12,468 bases of DNA from RECO01 sp050485385 (GCA_050485385.1 JBJHBG010000125.1:1-12468); one strand, 5' to 3'. Shown: positions 1 through 6,370, numbered from the stretch's first letter. The notes: generated from the sequence alone by a model not told the origin. Made by a program: numbers and translations.

Positions 1-408
1 GCTACGGCCCACGCGCGCGAGATCGCGACCGTGTTCGGCCACGACGGCCTCGACGCCATCCGCCGCGCCGCCGCCGCATCGGACTGGGGCCGCGCGCAAT
101 GGGCCACCGTCGAGCGGCGCTCGCCGACGGCGGTCAGGCTCGCGCTGGAGCAGCTCAGGCGCGGCCGCTCCTTGGGCTTCGCCGCCTGCATGGCGCTCGA
201 ATACCGGATGGTGCATCGGGTTCTGGAGGGCCACGACTTCTACGAGGGCGTGCGCGCGCTCCTGGTCGACAAGGATCGCAAGCCAGCATGGCGGCCGGCC
301 TCGCTCGAGGACGTCGACGATGCCGCCATCGACGCCTATTTCGCGCCGCTCGAGGCGGGCGATTTGACCTTCGATTGGGAACCGGGCGACGCGCCCACTG
401 TTTCCTGA
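1..408 (+). CDS. 3-hydroxyisobutyryl-CoA hydrolase, C-terminal part (5' end outside window)
   Basis: The reading frame is open from base 1 and ends at TGA 406-408, giving the last 135 residues. The sequence has the C-terminal pattern of crotonase-superfamily 3-hydroxyisobutyryl-CoA hydrolases: a SPTAVRLALEQLRRGRSL-type segment, then a DFYEGVRALLVDKDRKPAW segment and a final AYFAPL segment. The DFYEGVRA...DKDRKPxW signature separates these hydrolases from ordinary enoyl-CoA hydratases. The enzyme releases 3-hydroxyisobutyrate from its CoA thioester in valine catabolism. The next gene, 14 bases on, encodes the dehydrogenase that uses this product, so the two are probably one operon. The catalytic N-terminal half lies outside the window, so active-site residues cannot be checked. 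An enoyl-CoA hydratase/isomerase family label would also be acceptable. Confidence 0.85.
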   Translation, partial: ATAHAREIATVFGHDGLDAIRRAAAASDWGRAQWATVERRSPTAVRLALEQLRRGRSLGFAACMALEYRMVHRVLEGHDFYEGVRALLVDKDRKPAWRPASLEDVDDAAIDAYFAPLEAGDLTFDWEPGDAPTVS

Positions 409-422
409 GCGGGAGATCGAGG

Positions 423-1322
423 ATGGCGACCGTGGGCTTCGTGGGTGTGGGCAACATGGGCGGGCCGATGGCGGCGAACCTCGTCCGGGCCGGTCACCGG
501 GTGCGCGCGTTCGACGTGGTGCCGGCGCTCGTGGAGCGGGCGGCGGCGGCGGGAGCGGCAGCGGCGACCGACCTCCGCACGGCCGTGGCCGGGGCCGATG
601 CCATCGTCACCATGCTCCCGACCGGACGGCACGTCGACGAGGTGTATCGCAGCAGCGACGGCGTGCTCGCGCATGCGGCTGCCGAGGCAGTGCTGATCGA
701 CGCGTCGACCATCGACGTCGCCAGCGCACGCACGGTCCATGCGGCGGCGGCCGAGCGCGGTCTCGCCATGGTCGATGCCCCGGTTTCGGGCGGCGTCGGC
801 GGTGCGGAGGCCGCCACGTTGACCTTCATGGTGGGCGGGAGCGATGCGGCCGTGGCGCGTGCACGCCCCTATCTGGCGGCGATGGGCAAGCGTGTCGTCC
901 ATACCGGCGACGCCGGTACGGGGCAGGCCGCGAAGATCTGCAACAACCTGATCCTCGGCATCTCCATGGTGGCGGTGTCGGAAGCGTTCGTGCTGGCCGA
1001 CACGCTCGGCCTCGATCGGCAGAAGCTGTTCGACGTCGCCTCGACCAGTTCGGGCCAGTGCTGGTCGCTGACGACCTACTGCCCGTCGCCCGGCCCGGTG
1101 CCCACGTCCCCGGCGAATCGCGACTACGCTGCGGGCTTCAGCGTCGACATGATGCTGAAGGACCTGAAGCTGGCGCAGGCCGCCGCCGACGCGGGCGGCG
1201 CGGTCTCGCCGCTCGGCGCCACCGCTGCCGAACTCTATCAACTCCTGAGCAACGCCGGGGCAGGAAAAAAAGACTTTTCGTTCATCATTAGAATGTTAGA
1301 AGGGGACTTGAAGTCGACCTGA
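423..1322 (+). CDS. mmsB: 3-hydroxyisobutyrate dehydrogenase
   Basis: NAD-dependent oxidation of 3-hydroxyisobutyrate to methylmalonate semialdehyde in valine breakdown. The protein is 299 residues, normal for the family. The N-terminal Rossmann motif is GVGNMG (residues 8-13). The substrate signature is DAPVSGG (118-124), and the catalytic lysine is probably K171 in AAKICNN. A loop with RDYAAGF precedes the MMLKDLKLA helix, as in bona fide HIBADH rather than other beta-hydroxyacid dehydrogenases. ATG 423 is preceded by a purine-rich GAGATCGAGG and lies 14 bases after the hydrolase stop. The last 20 codons or so use AAA, TTT, ATT, AGA and TTA, unlike the rest of the gene, although the encoded GKKDFS ending is normal for the family. 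This suggests that signals for the downstream regulator overlap the 3' end. Confidence 0.93.
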   Translation: MATVGFVGVGNMGGPMAANLVRAGHRVRAFDVVPALVERAAAAGAAAATDLRTAVAGADAIVTMLPTGRHVDEVYRSSDGVLAHAAAEAVLIDASTIDVASARTVHAAAAERGLAMVDAPVSGGVGGAEAATLTFMVGGSDAAVARARPYLAAMGKRVVHTGDAGTGQAAKICNNLILGISMVAVSEAFVLADTLGLDRQKLFDVASTSSGQCWSLTTYCPSPGPVPTSPANRDYAAGFSVDMMLKDLKLAQAAADAGGAVSPLGATAAELYQLLSNAGAGKKDFSFIIRMLEGDLKST

Positions 1323-1350
1323 TGCGTGCAGGCTCGGTCCTAAGCGCTTG

Positions 1351-1357
1351 AAGGAGG
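1351..1357 (+). promoter_or_regulatory. Strong Shine-Dalgarno AAGGAGG upstream of the MarR-family gene
   Basis: AAGGAGG matches the 16S rRNA 3' end perfectly. It lies immediately after the upstream in-frame TTG at 1348, so that TTG cannot be the start this site serves. The next in-frame candidates are TTG 1372 (14 bases away) and ATG 1378 (20 bases away). Both are further than the usual 5-9 bases, so the start remains slightly uncertain. Confidence 0.6.
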
Positions 1358-1377
1358 TCGGATTTCGACCCTTGGGA

Positions 1378-1854
1378 ATGACGGTGAGTTCGGGTGTGGG
1401 CGTGAAACAAAGTTATCTGGAAACTATCCGCCTGGTCGAACGGCTGCATCGCCGCTTTCTCGACGTCATCAAGACCGAGTTGGATCGGCTGGGTATCGAA
1501 GACATCAACAACGTGCAGACGTTGATCCTCTTCAACATCAACGAAGAACAGTTGACCGTGGGCGAACTTACCGCACGCGGTTACTACCTGGGCTCGAACG
1601 TCTCCTACAACGTGAAGAAGCTGGTCGAGAACGGCTATCTACAGCAGGAACGCTCGCCGCATGATCGGCGGATGACGCGGGTCCGTCTCTCCGACAAGGG
1701 TCTGGAGTTGACGCAGAAGATCGACCAACTCTATCAGCGCAACGCCGACGATCTCGCTGGCGGCATCGTCACGGAAGATCAGTTGGGTGACATCAACAAG
1801 TCGCTGGTGGCGATCGAGCGCTACTGGAGCAACTACATCAGCTACATGCGCTGA
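1378..1854 (+). CDS. ldtR: MarR-family winged-helix regulator, LdtR-like
   Basis: A DNA-binding transcription regulator of 158 residues from ATG 1378. An N-terminal helix (about 12-38) is followed by DINNVQTLILFNI and a winged helix-turn-helix. The recognition region is RGYYLGSNVSYNVKKLVENGYL (about 67-88), and the wing is ERSPHDRRMTRVRLSDKG (about 91-108). The RGYYLGSNVSYN stretch is typical of the alphaproteobacterial LdtR group known from Rhizobiales and Liberibacter. There the family member controls an L,D-transpeptidase and stress tolerance. No such target gene is in the window, so function here is inferred from family. The gene is convergent with phaR, with 29 bases between and no clear T-tailed terminator. 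The start could be TTG 1372 or TTG 1348, but the Shine-Dalgarno inside the longer version argues against 1348. Confidence 0.82.
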   Translation: MTVSSGVGVKQSYLETIRLVERLHRRFLDVIKTELDRLGIEDINNVQTLILFNINEEQLTVGELTARGYYLGSNVSYNVKKLVENGYLQQERSPHDRRMTRVRLSDKGLELTQKIDQLYQRNADDLAGGIVTEDQLGDINKSLVAIERYWSNYISYMR

Positions 1855-1883
1855 CCGTAGCGCGATCGGGACCGATACCGGCG

Positions 1884-2531
1884 TCAGGCCTTCTTCGCAT
1901 TAGCGGCCGGCTTCGTCGGCGCCGCCGTCTCGTCGCCGGTGAGCCGCTCCAGTTCGGCCTGGAGGGCTGCGATCTGCTGCTTGATCGCCTCGACGTCGGG
2001 CGTGGCGCCTTCCAGCCGATCCGCGCCTCCCGCTCCCTTGGCCGCGGTCGGGAAGGGTGTGAACATCGACGCCGCCTGCTGCCAAAGGGCCATGTTCTGC
2101 CGCGTCATGTCGTTCAGAGGGCCGACCCCCGGAAAGAAGCGACCCATCGTCCCCTCGAAGTAGCGCTGCATCTGCTCCTGGTTCTGCATGAAATGATCCA
2201 TGCTCATTTCCAGGTAGCGTGGCAGGACCGGCTGCATCGTCTCGTCGTAGAAGCCGATGAGCTGACGCAGGAAGCCGACCGGCAGGAGGTTGCGACCCTT
2301 GCTGTCTTCTTCGAGAATGATCTGGGTGAGGACAGAGCGAGTAATCTCGTCACCGCTCTTGGCGTCGAACACCACGAAATCCTTGCCCGCCCGCAGGAGA
2401 TGGGCGAGCTCGTCGAGCGTTACATAGCTGCTGGAACTCGTGTTGTAGAGACGGCGGTTGGCGTATTTCTTGACGACGATCGGGGGTTGTGCCGGGCTCG
2501 ACGGCTTCTCGCTGGGCTTCGTCGTGGCCAT
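1884..2531 (-). CDS. phaR: Polyhydroxyalkanoate synthesis repressor PhaR
   Basis: A 215-residue regulator that in characterised members binds polyhydroxyalkanoate granules and represses phasin and storage genes. After a disordered Pro/Ser-rich start, the N-terminal PHB_acc_N domain begins with IVVKKYANRRLYNT (about 18-31) and runs through FDAKSGDEITRSVLTQIILEE to about residue 80. The accumulation-regulator domain follows (about 85-130, LPVGFLRQLIGFYDETMQ). A predicted coiled coil (about 178-198) and an Ala/Lys-rich tail end the protein. ATG 2531 was chosen because GGGGGAAG lies just upstream and the family begins a few residues before the KKYANRRLYN motif. No pha synthase, thiolase or phasin gene is nearby. 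The gene instead lies 88 bases downstream of rplI on the same strand. Confidence 0.94.
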   Translation of the reverse strand: MATTKPSEKPSSPAQPPIVVKKYANRRLYNTSSSSYVTLDELAHLLRAGKDFVVFDAKSGDEITRSVLTQIILEEDSKGRNLLPVGFLRQLIGFYDETMQPVLPRYLEMSMDHFMQNQEQMQRYFEGTMGRFFPGVGPLNDMTRQNMALWQQAASMFTPFPTAAKGAGGADRLEGATPDVEAIKQQIAALQAELERLTGDETAAPTKPAANAKKA

Positions 2532-2619
2532 GTTGCTTCCCCCGATGAGGTCCCGCGCCATCGGCGCACCCGGTCGACGCAGACCTAGCACCGAAGGCGC
2601 GCGTCGGCCACCGTCTCGG

Positions 2620-3189
2620 TCAAGCTTGGCTGTCGACCATGAAGTCGCGACCGTCGGCGAAGGCATCCTCGGCAAAATCGTCGGGCTCGGTGCCGTCGTC
2701 CTCGACCACCGGCGCCGCCTTGCCGGCTTGGACGTCGGCCTCTTCGAGCGAACGCGCCACGTTGATTTCGAGCTGAACGTCGACTTCCGGATGGAGGGCA
2801 ACGCCGATCGGGTAGATGCCGAGCGTCTTGATCGGCTGGTCGATGCGCACCTGGCGGCGCTCGAAAACGATACCTTCGGCGGCGAAGGCCTCGGCGATAT
2901 CGCGTGCCGTGACCGAGCCGTAGAGCTGCTTCATCTCGCTCGCTTGGCGGATGATCACCACGCTCTTGCCACCGATCTGGGCGGCGAGCGATTCGGCTTC
3001 GGCCTTGCGCTCGAGGTTGGTCGCGACCAGGTCCGCCTTGCGCCGCTCGAACGCGTCCATCGCCGCCTTGGTCGCGCGCATGGCCTTGCCGCGTGGGATC
3101 AGGAAATTGCGGGCGAAGCCCGGGCGCACTTTGACCACCTGGCCCATCTGGCCGAGCTTCTCGACGCGCTCCAACAGAATGACGTCCAT
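2620..3189 (-). CDS. rplI: 50S ribosomal protein L9 (bL9), long form
   Basis: A large-subunit protein that binds 23S rRNA near the base of the L1 stalk. The 189-residue protein begins MDVILLERVEKLGQMGQVV and has VRPGFARNFLIPRGKA (about 21-36), the N-terminal domain hallmark. A long connecting helix rich in Lys, Ala and Glu leads to the C-terminal domain, which contains GSVTARDIAEA. The acidic C-terminal extension (about 150-189) exceeds the roughly 149-residue E. coli protein, as is usual in Alphaproteobacteria. GAGGAGAG precedes ATG 3189. The gene is third in the rpsF-rpsR-rplI operon, 34 bases after rpsR. Confidence 0.97.
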   Translation of the reverse strand: MDVILLERVEKLGQMGQVVKVRPGFARNFLIPRGKAMRATKAAMDAFERRKADLVATNLERKAEAESLAAQIGGKSVVIIRQASEMKQLYGSVTARDIAEAFAAEGIVFERRQVRIDQPIKTLGIYPIGVALHPEVDVQLEINVARSLEEADVQAGKAAPVVEDDGTEPDDFAEDAFADGRDFMVDSQA

Positions 3190-3223
3190 CGAACTCTCCT
3201 CGGGGCGATCCTGAAGGACCGCG

Positions 3224-3565
3224 TCAGCGCGCGACGAATGGCAACAGGGCGAGGTGCCGAGCGCGCTTGATCGCCCGCGCCAGCGCCCGCTGCTCCTTCG
3301 CCGTGACGGCGGTGATGCGGCGCGGCACGATCTTGCCGCGCTCGGAGATGAAGCGCTGCAGGAGCTTCACGTCCTTGTAGTCGATGGTGGGCGCTTCCGG
3401 ATGCGCGAACGGACTAGCCTTGCGGCGCCGGAAGAACGGCCGGCGGATGGTGATGTTGGGCGGCTCGCGCGAGCGGTCGGGGCGGTCGCCGCGCTCGGGA
3501 CGCTCGCTGCGCTCCGGGCGGTCGCCGCGGGGCTGGAAGGCGGGGCGCGCAGTCGGTTCGGACAT
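3224..3565 (-). CDS. rpsR: 30S ribosomal protein S18 (bS18) with repetitive N-terminal extension
   Basis: A small-subunit protein that forms a heterodimer with S6 on the 30S platform. The conserved core starts about residue 41 (RRPFFRRRKASPF) and continues through IDYKDVKLLQRFISERGKI and RRITAVTAKEQRALARAIKRARHLALLP to the C-terminus. The protein is 113 residues against about 75-90 in most bacteria. The excess is an N-terminal tail of near-repeats RPERSE, RPERGD and RPDRSR (about 16-33), encoded by an imperfect DNA repeat. No methionine codon lies between the tail and the core, so ATG 3565 is the natural start. Its Shine-Dalgarno is weak, which fits translational coupling to rpsF 27 bases upstream. 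Confidence 0.96.
   Translation of the reverse strand: MSEPTARPAFQPRGDRPERSERPERGDRPDRSREPPNITIRRPFFRRRKASPFAHPEAPTIDYKDVKLLQRFISERGKIVPRRITAVTAKEQRALARAIKRARHLALLPFVAR
3480..3529. repeat. 36-bp spaced direct repeat in the rpsR 5' coding region
   Basis: GGGCGGTCGCCGCG occurs at 3480-3493 and again at 3516-3529, exactly 36 bases (12 codons) apart. Similar hexad-coding sequence lies between. It encodes the Arg/Glu/Asp/Pro hexads of the S18 tail and could vary in length between strains. Confidence 0.7.
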
Positions 3566-3592
3566 GATCGGGCTCGTCTGGAAGGAACGGGA

Positions 3593-3952
3593 TCAGAAGC
3601 GGTCGCGGCGCTGACGGTCGTCGCGGCTGGTCTTGGCCTGCACCACGATCGACGGGTTCTCGTCGTGCGCGTCGACCTTGACGGTCAGGTAGCGGAGGAC
3701 GTCCTCGTTGATGCGCAGGTTGCGCTCCAGCTCGTCGACCACGGCGGCGGTGGCGTCGATGTTCATGTGGACGTAGTGACCCTTCCGGTTCTTGTTGATC
3801 CGGTAGGTCAGGTTCCTGAGGCCCCAGTACTCGACCTTGCCGACCGTGCCGCCCTGGTCGGTAACGAGCTGGGAGAAGGTCTCGCCGAGGGTCTGGGCCT
3901 GCGGACCCGACAGATCCTGGCGGGCGATGAAGGTGTGTTCGTACAGCGCCAT
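3593..3952 (-). CDS. rpsF: 30S ribosomal protein S6 (bS6)
   Basis: A small-subunit platform protein and partner of S18. The protein is 119 residues and begins MALYEHTFIARQDLS, the canonical first strand. The diagnostic segment GKVEYWGLRNLTYRINKNRKGHY (about 38-60) is intact, followed by INEDVLRYLTVKVD (about 81-94). The Arg/Asp-rich end (DDRQRRDRF) is a short acidic/basic tail of the kind often seen on this protein. ATG 3952 is chosen because the conserved fold begins at the next residues. An upstream extension in the same frame is Pro/Arg-rich and falls in the structured leader. It is first in the rpsF-rpsR-rplI operon and diverges from fabD. In other bacteria an S6:S18 complex represses this operon by binding the leader. 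Confidence 0.97.
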   Translation of the reverse strand: MALYEHTFIARQDLSGPQAQTLGETFSQLVTDQGGTVGKVEYWGLRNLTYRINKNRKGHYVHMNIDATAAVVDELERNLRINEDVLRYLTVKVDAHDENPSIVVQAKTSRDDRQRRDRF

Positions 3953-4154
3953 CCGCGTCGATCGCTCTCTCGATGTGGCACCGGCGCCAACGCACCGGCT
4001 CGCCGGCCATGGGCCGGCAGGGCTTCGTCTGCTCGCCGGCCACCGGCCGGCAGCTCCTGGTCCATCGCACCGAGCCTGCGTCGCCACCCCGCCAAACGAA
4101 GCGGGGCGCGGCATAGCCCGCGCCCGATGGTTGCCGCGCCGTCGCCGACGCGAG
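3953..4154 (-). promoter_or_regulatory. Long structured 5' leader of the rpsF operon, candidate S6:S18 autoregulatory RNA
   Basis: Between the predicted rpsF start of transcription (about 4154) and ATG 3952 lie some 200 untranslated bases with at least four perfect-stem hairpins. Reading along the transcript they are GGCGCGGC/GCCGCGCC (4140-4133 with 4112-4105), CCCCGC/GCGGGG (4106-4101 with 4092-4087, overlapping the first), and two GCCGGCC stems (4051-4035 and 4018-4002). S6:S18-binding leaders are known in many bacteria. I could not identify their conserved CCG bulge with certainty, so the regulatory role is inferred. Confidence 0.4.
3998..4053. repeat. Tandem pair of GC-rich hairpin repeats upstream of rpsF
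   Basis: A 23-bp unit, GCTCGCCGGCCA followed by two variable bases and GGCCGGCAG, occurs at 3998-4020 and 4031-4053. Each copy contains a 7-bp perfect inverted repeat (GCCGGCC/GGCCGGC) around a 3-base loop, ATG in one and ACC in the other. It may belong to a dispersed REP-like family or be part of the rpsF leader. Confidence 0.7.
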
Positions 4155-4161
4155 GCCGCGA

Positions 4162-4189
4162 ACTATAGCCAAAGTCGCGTCGGCCGCAA
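4162..4189 (-). promoter_or_regulatory. Predicted sigma70-type promoter of the rpsF operon
   Basis: On the minus strand TTGCGG (4189-4184) and TATAGT (4167-4162) are separated by 16 bases. The -10 is near consensus. It is an isolated A/T-rich hexamer in GC-rich DNA and is oriented toward rpsF. Start-site mapping would settle it. Confidence 0.55.
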
Positions 4190-4194
4190 GCGCC

Positions 4195-4222
4195 TTGACA
4201 GCGAAGCGACCGCTTCTAAGAG
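4195..4222 (+). promoter_or_regulatory. Predicted promoter of the fabD operon
   Basis: A perfect -35 hexamer TTGACA (4195-4200) is followed 16 bases later by the weak -10 TAAGAG (4217-4222). Its -35 lies only 5 bases from the -35 of the rpsF promoter on the other strand, so the two polymerases would compete. No strong Shine-Dalgarno is visible before the fabD ATG at 4257. Confidence 0.45.
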
Positions 4223-4256
4223 GAAGGCCCCTTCGCATCCCCCTTGGTCGTGCCTG

Positions 4257-5195
4257 ATGATCGCCGCTTTCGTCTTTCCGGGCCAGGGCTCGCAGAAGAT
4301 CGGCATGGGCCGCGATCTGGCCGCCGCCTTCCCTGCTGCCCGCGAGGTCTTCGCCGCCGTCGACGACGCCCTCGGCCGGCCTCTGTTCGCCTTGATGGCC
4401 GACGGACCGGAAGCCGAGCTGGTGCTCACCGCCAACACGCAGCCGGCGCTGCTTGCCGTGTCGATCGCCGCGGTGCGGGCACTGGAGGCCGAAACCGGGC
4501 GGCGCTTCGCCGATCTCGCCGCCGTGGCGGCCGGCCATTCGCTCGGCGAATACAGCGCGCTCACCGCCGCCGGCACCTTCGATCTGGCCGACGCGGCACG
4601 GCTTTTGCGGTTGCGCGGCGAGGCGATGCAGGCGGCGGTGCCGCCGGGCGAGGGCGCCATGGCGGCCATCCTCGGTCTCGACGTCGCGACGGTCGAGGCG
4701 GTCGCCGCCGAGGCCGACGTCGACGTCGCCAACGACAATGCCGAAGGGCAGGTCGTCGTGAGCGGTGCCAAGGCCGCGGTCGACCGCGCGGTCGAGCTGG
4801 CGAAGGCAAGCGGCGCCAAGCGTGCCCTGCCGCTCACCGTCAGCGCGCCCTTCCATTGCCGTTTGATGCAGCCGGCGGCCGCGCGCATGGCCGAGGCGTT
4901 GGCCGCGGTGCCGATGGCCGACCCGACCGTGCCGGTCCTCGCCAACGTCACGGCGGCACCGGTCGCGGATGCGGCGGCCGTGCGCGCGGCGTTGGTCGAG
5001 CAGGTCTGCGCCCGCGTCCGTTGGCGCGAGACGATGGCGGCGATGACGGCGATGGGCGTCGGCCGGGTGGTCGAGGCGGGCGCCGGCAAGGTGCTCGCCG
5101 GGCTCGCCAAACGCGGCGTCGGCGGTGCCGACGTCTGCAACCTGGAGACGGCCGACGACGTCCGCGCGCTCGCGGCGCGTCTCGCCGACGCCTGA
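4257..5195 (+). CDS. fabD: Malonyl-CoA:acyl carrier protein transacylase
   Basis: Transfers malonyl from CoA to acyl carrier protein, supplying the extender unit for type II fatty acid synthesis in the cytoplasm. The 312-residue protein starts with FVFPGQGSQKIGMG (5-18), a family signature. The nucleophile is S95 in GHSLGEYSA (93-101). The conserved arginine is R120 in LRLRGEAMQ, and the catalytic histidine is H200 in SAPFHC. A late GAGKVLAGL motif closes the ferredoxin-like and hydrolase-like fold. ATG 4257 gives the normal N-terminus. The much longer open frame upstream runs through the rpsF leader and is not coding. The gene is first in the fab operon, with fabG 21 bases downstream. Confidence 0.97.
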   Translation: MIAAFVFPGQGSQKIGMGRDLAAAFPAAREVFAAVDDALGRPLFALMADGPEAELVLTANTQPALLAVSIAAVRALEAETGRRFADLAAVAAGHSLGEYSALTAAGTFDLADAARLLRLRGEAMQAAVPPGEGAMAAILGLDVATVEAVAAEADVDVANDNAEGQVVVSGAKAAVDRAVELAKASGAKRALPLTVSAPFHCRLMQPAAARMAEALAAVPMADPTVPVLANVTAAPVADAAAVRAALVEQVCARVRWRETMAAMTAMGVGRVVEAGAGKVLAGLAKRGVGGADVCNLETADDVRALAARLADA

Positions 5196-5216
5196 GATTT
5201 CGAGGAGACCTTATCG

Positions 5217-5942
5217 ATGTTCGACCTCAGCGGCCGCACGGCCCTCGTCACCGGGGCGAGCGGCGCCATCGGCGGCGCCATCGCCCGCACCCTGCACGGC
5301 AGGGGGGCCTCGGTCGTCCTGACCGGCCGCCGGGCGGCGGCGCTGGAGGGCCTCGCGGCCGAGCTCGGCGAACGGGCGACGGTGGTGGTCGCCGACCTCG
5401 GCGACGCCGCCGGCGCCGAGGCGCTCGCCCGGGCGGCGGGCGAGGTCGACGTTCTCGTCAACAACGCCGGCCTGACCCGCGACAACCTTGCCCTGCGTCT
5501 GAAGGACGAGGATTGGGCCGCCGTGCTGGAGACCAACCTGCTCGCCGCCTTCAGGCTCTCGCGCGCGTGCCTCAGGGGCATGATGAAGCGGCGCTGGGGA
5601 CGCATCGTCAACATCACGTCCATCGTCGGCGTCACCGGCAATCCCGGCCAAACCAACTACGCCGCCTCCAAGGCCGGCCTGATCGGCATGAGCAAGTCGC
5701 TGGCCCAGGAGGTCGCGAGCCGGGGCATCACCGTGAACTGCATCGCCCCGGGGTTCATCGCCACGGCGATGACCGAGGGGCTGCCCCCGGCGCAGCACGA
5801 GAAGCTGCTCGCGGCGATCCCGGCAGGCCGGCTCGGCAGCGCCGAGGACGTCGCCGCCGCCGCTCTCTACTTGGCGAGCGAGGAGGCCGCCTACGTCACC
5901 GGCCAGACCATGCACGTCAACGGCGGCATGGCGATGATATGA
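5217..5942 (+). CDS. fabG: 3-oxoacyl-ACP reductase
   Basis: NADPH-dependent reduction of 3-ketoacyl-ACP to 3-hydroxyacyl-ACP, the first reductive step of fatty acid elongation. The 241-residue short-chain dehydrogenase has the cofactor motif TGASGAIG (12-19), NNAG (82-85), the catalytic S135 and the Y148-x-x-x-K152 pair in NYAASKAG. VNCIAPGFIATAMT and the ending YVTGQTMHVNGGMAMI are typical of FabG rather than other dehydrogenases. GAGGAGA lies upstream of ATG 5217. Position between fabD and acpP supports the assignment. Confidence 0.97.
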   Translation: MFDLSGRTALVTGASGAIGGAIARTLHGRGASVVLTGRRAAALEGLAAELGERATVVVADLGDAAGAEALARAAGEVDVLVNNAGLTRDNLALRLKDEDWAAVLETNLLAAFRLSRACLRGMMKRRWGRIVNITSIVGVTGNPGQTNYAASKAGLIGMSKSLAQEVASRGITVNCIAPGFIATAMTEGLPPAQHEKLLAAIPAGRLGSAEDVAAAALYLASEEAAYVTGQTMHVNGGMAMI

Positions 5943-6111
5943 GCTTGCGTCCCGGCCGCTCGGAGCCTAGCCAGCGGGTAAGCGGGATGCTAGCAACCCG
6001 CGCTACCGGGGTGGCGAGCGCGGCCGGGGATGGCAACCGGGCTCTGCCGCGCTACGACCAGAGCCGAGCGATCCATTACCAACCTTTGCAAGCGGAACGA
6101 AGGAACAGGCC
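5943..6111 (+). other. fabG-acpP intergenic region with inverted repeats
   Basis: These 169 bases separate two genes of one operon, an unusually wide gap here. GCGGGT (5974-5979) can pair with ACCCGC (5996-6001), and GCGCT (6000-6004) with AGCGC (6017-6021); these hairpins are mutually exclusive at their edges. TTGCGT (5945-5950) with TAGCCA (5968-5973) is a poor promoter match. AAGGA (6100-6104) is the acpP ribosome-binding site. An extra acpP promoter or RNA-processing site is plausible because ACP is needed in large amounts. An open frame that exactly fills the gap is discussed in the findings. Confidence 0.4.
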
Positions 6112-6348
6112 ATGAGCGACGTCGCCGAGCGCGTGAAGAAGATCGTCGTCGAGCACCTCGGCGTCGACGAGGACAAGGTGGTGGAGAGTGCCAGCTTCGT
6201 CGACGATCTCGGCGCCGACAGCCTCGACACGGTCGAACTGGTGATGGCGTTCGAGGAGGAATTCGGCTGCGAGATCCCGGACGACGCCGCCGAGAAGATC
6301 ACGACCGTCAAGGACGCGATCAACTTCATCAAAGAACACGCTTCCTGA
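6112..6348 (+). CDS. acpP: Acyl carrier protein
   Basis: Carries growing acyl chains on a 4'-phosphopantetheine arm attached to S37 in GADSLDTVEL (34-43), the canonical modification site. At 78 residues and strongly acidic, it has the usual four-helix length. It begins MSDVAERVKKIVVEHLGV and ends INFIKEHAS. AAGGA sits 7 bases before ATG 6112. It is third in the fab operon, with fabF starting 22 bases after its stop. No key residue is missing. Confidence 0.98.
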   Translation: MSDVAERVKKIVVEHLGVDEDKVVESASFVDDLGADSLDTVELVMAFEEEFGCEIPDDAAEKITTVKDAINFIKEHAS

Positions 6349-6370
6349 CGTAAGCGGACGGGAGCGGACG

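Noticed and set aside
1855..1883. Bidirectional terminator between the MarR-family gene and phaR
   Set aside because: Only a 4-bp ATCG/CGAT stem can be formed and there are no T-tracts.
4244..6115. A 623-codon plus-strand frame through fabD and fabG
   Set aside because: It is an Arg/Gly-rich out-of-frame reading of two clearly identified genes. Only its last 58 codons, in the fabG-acpP gap, were kept as a separate observation.
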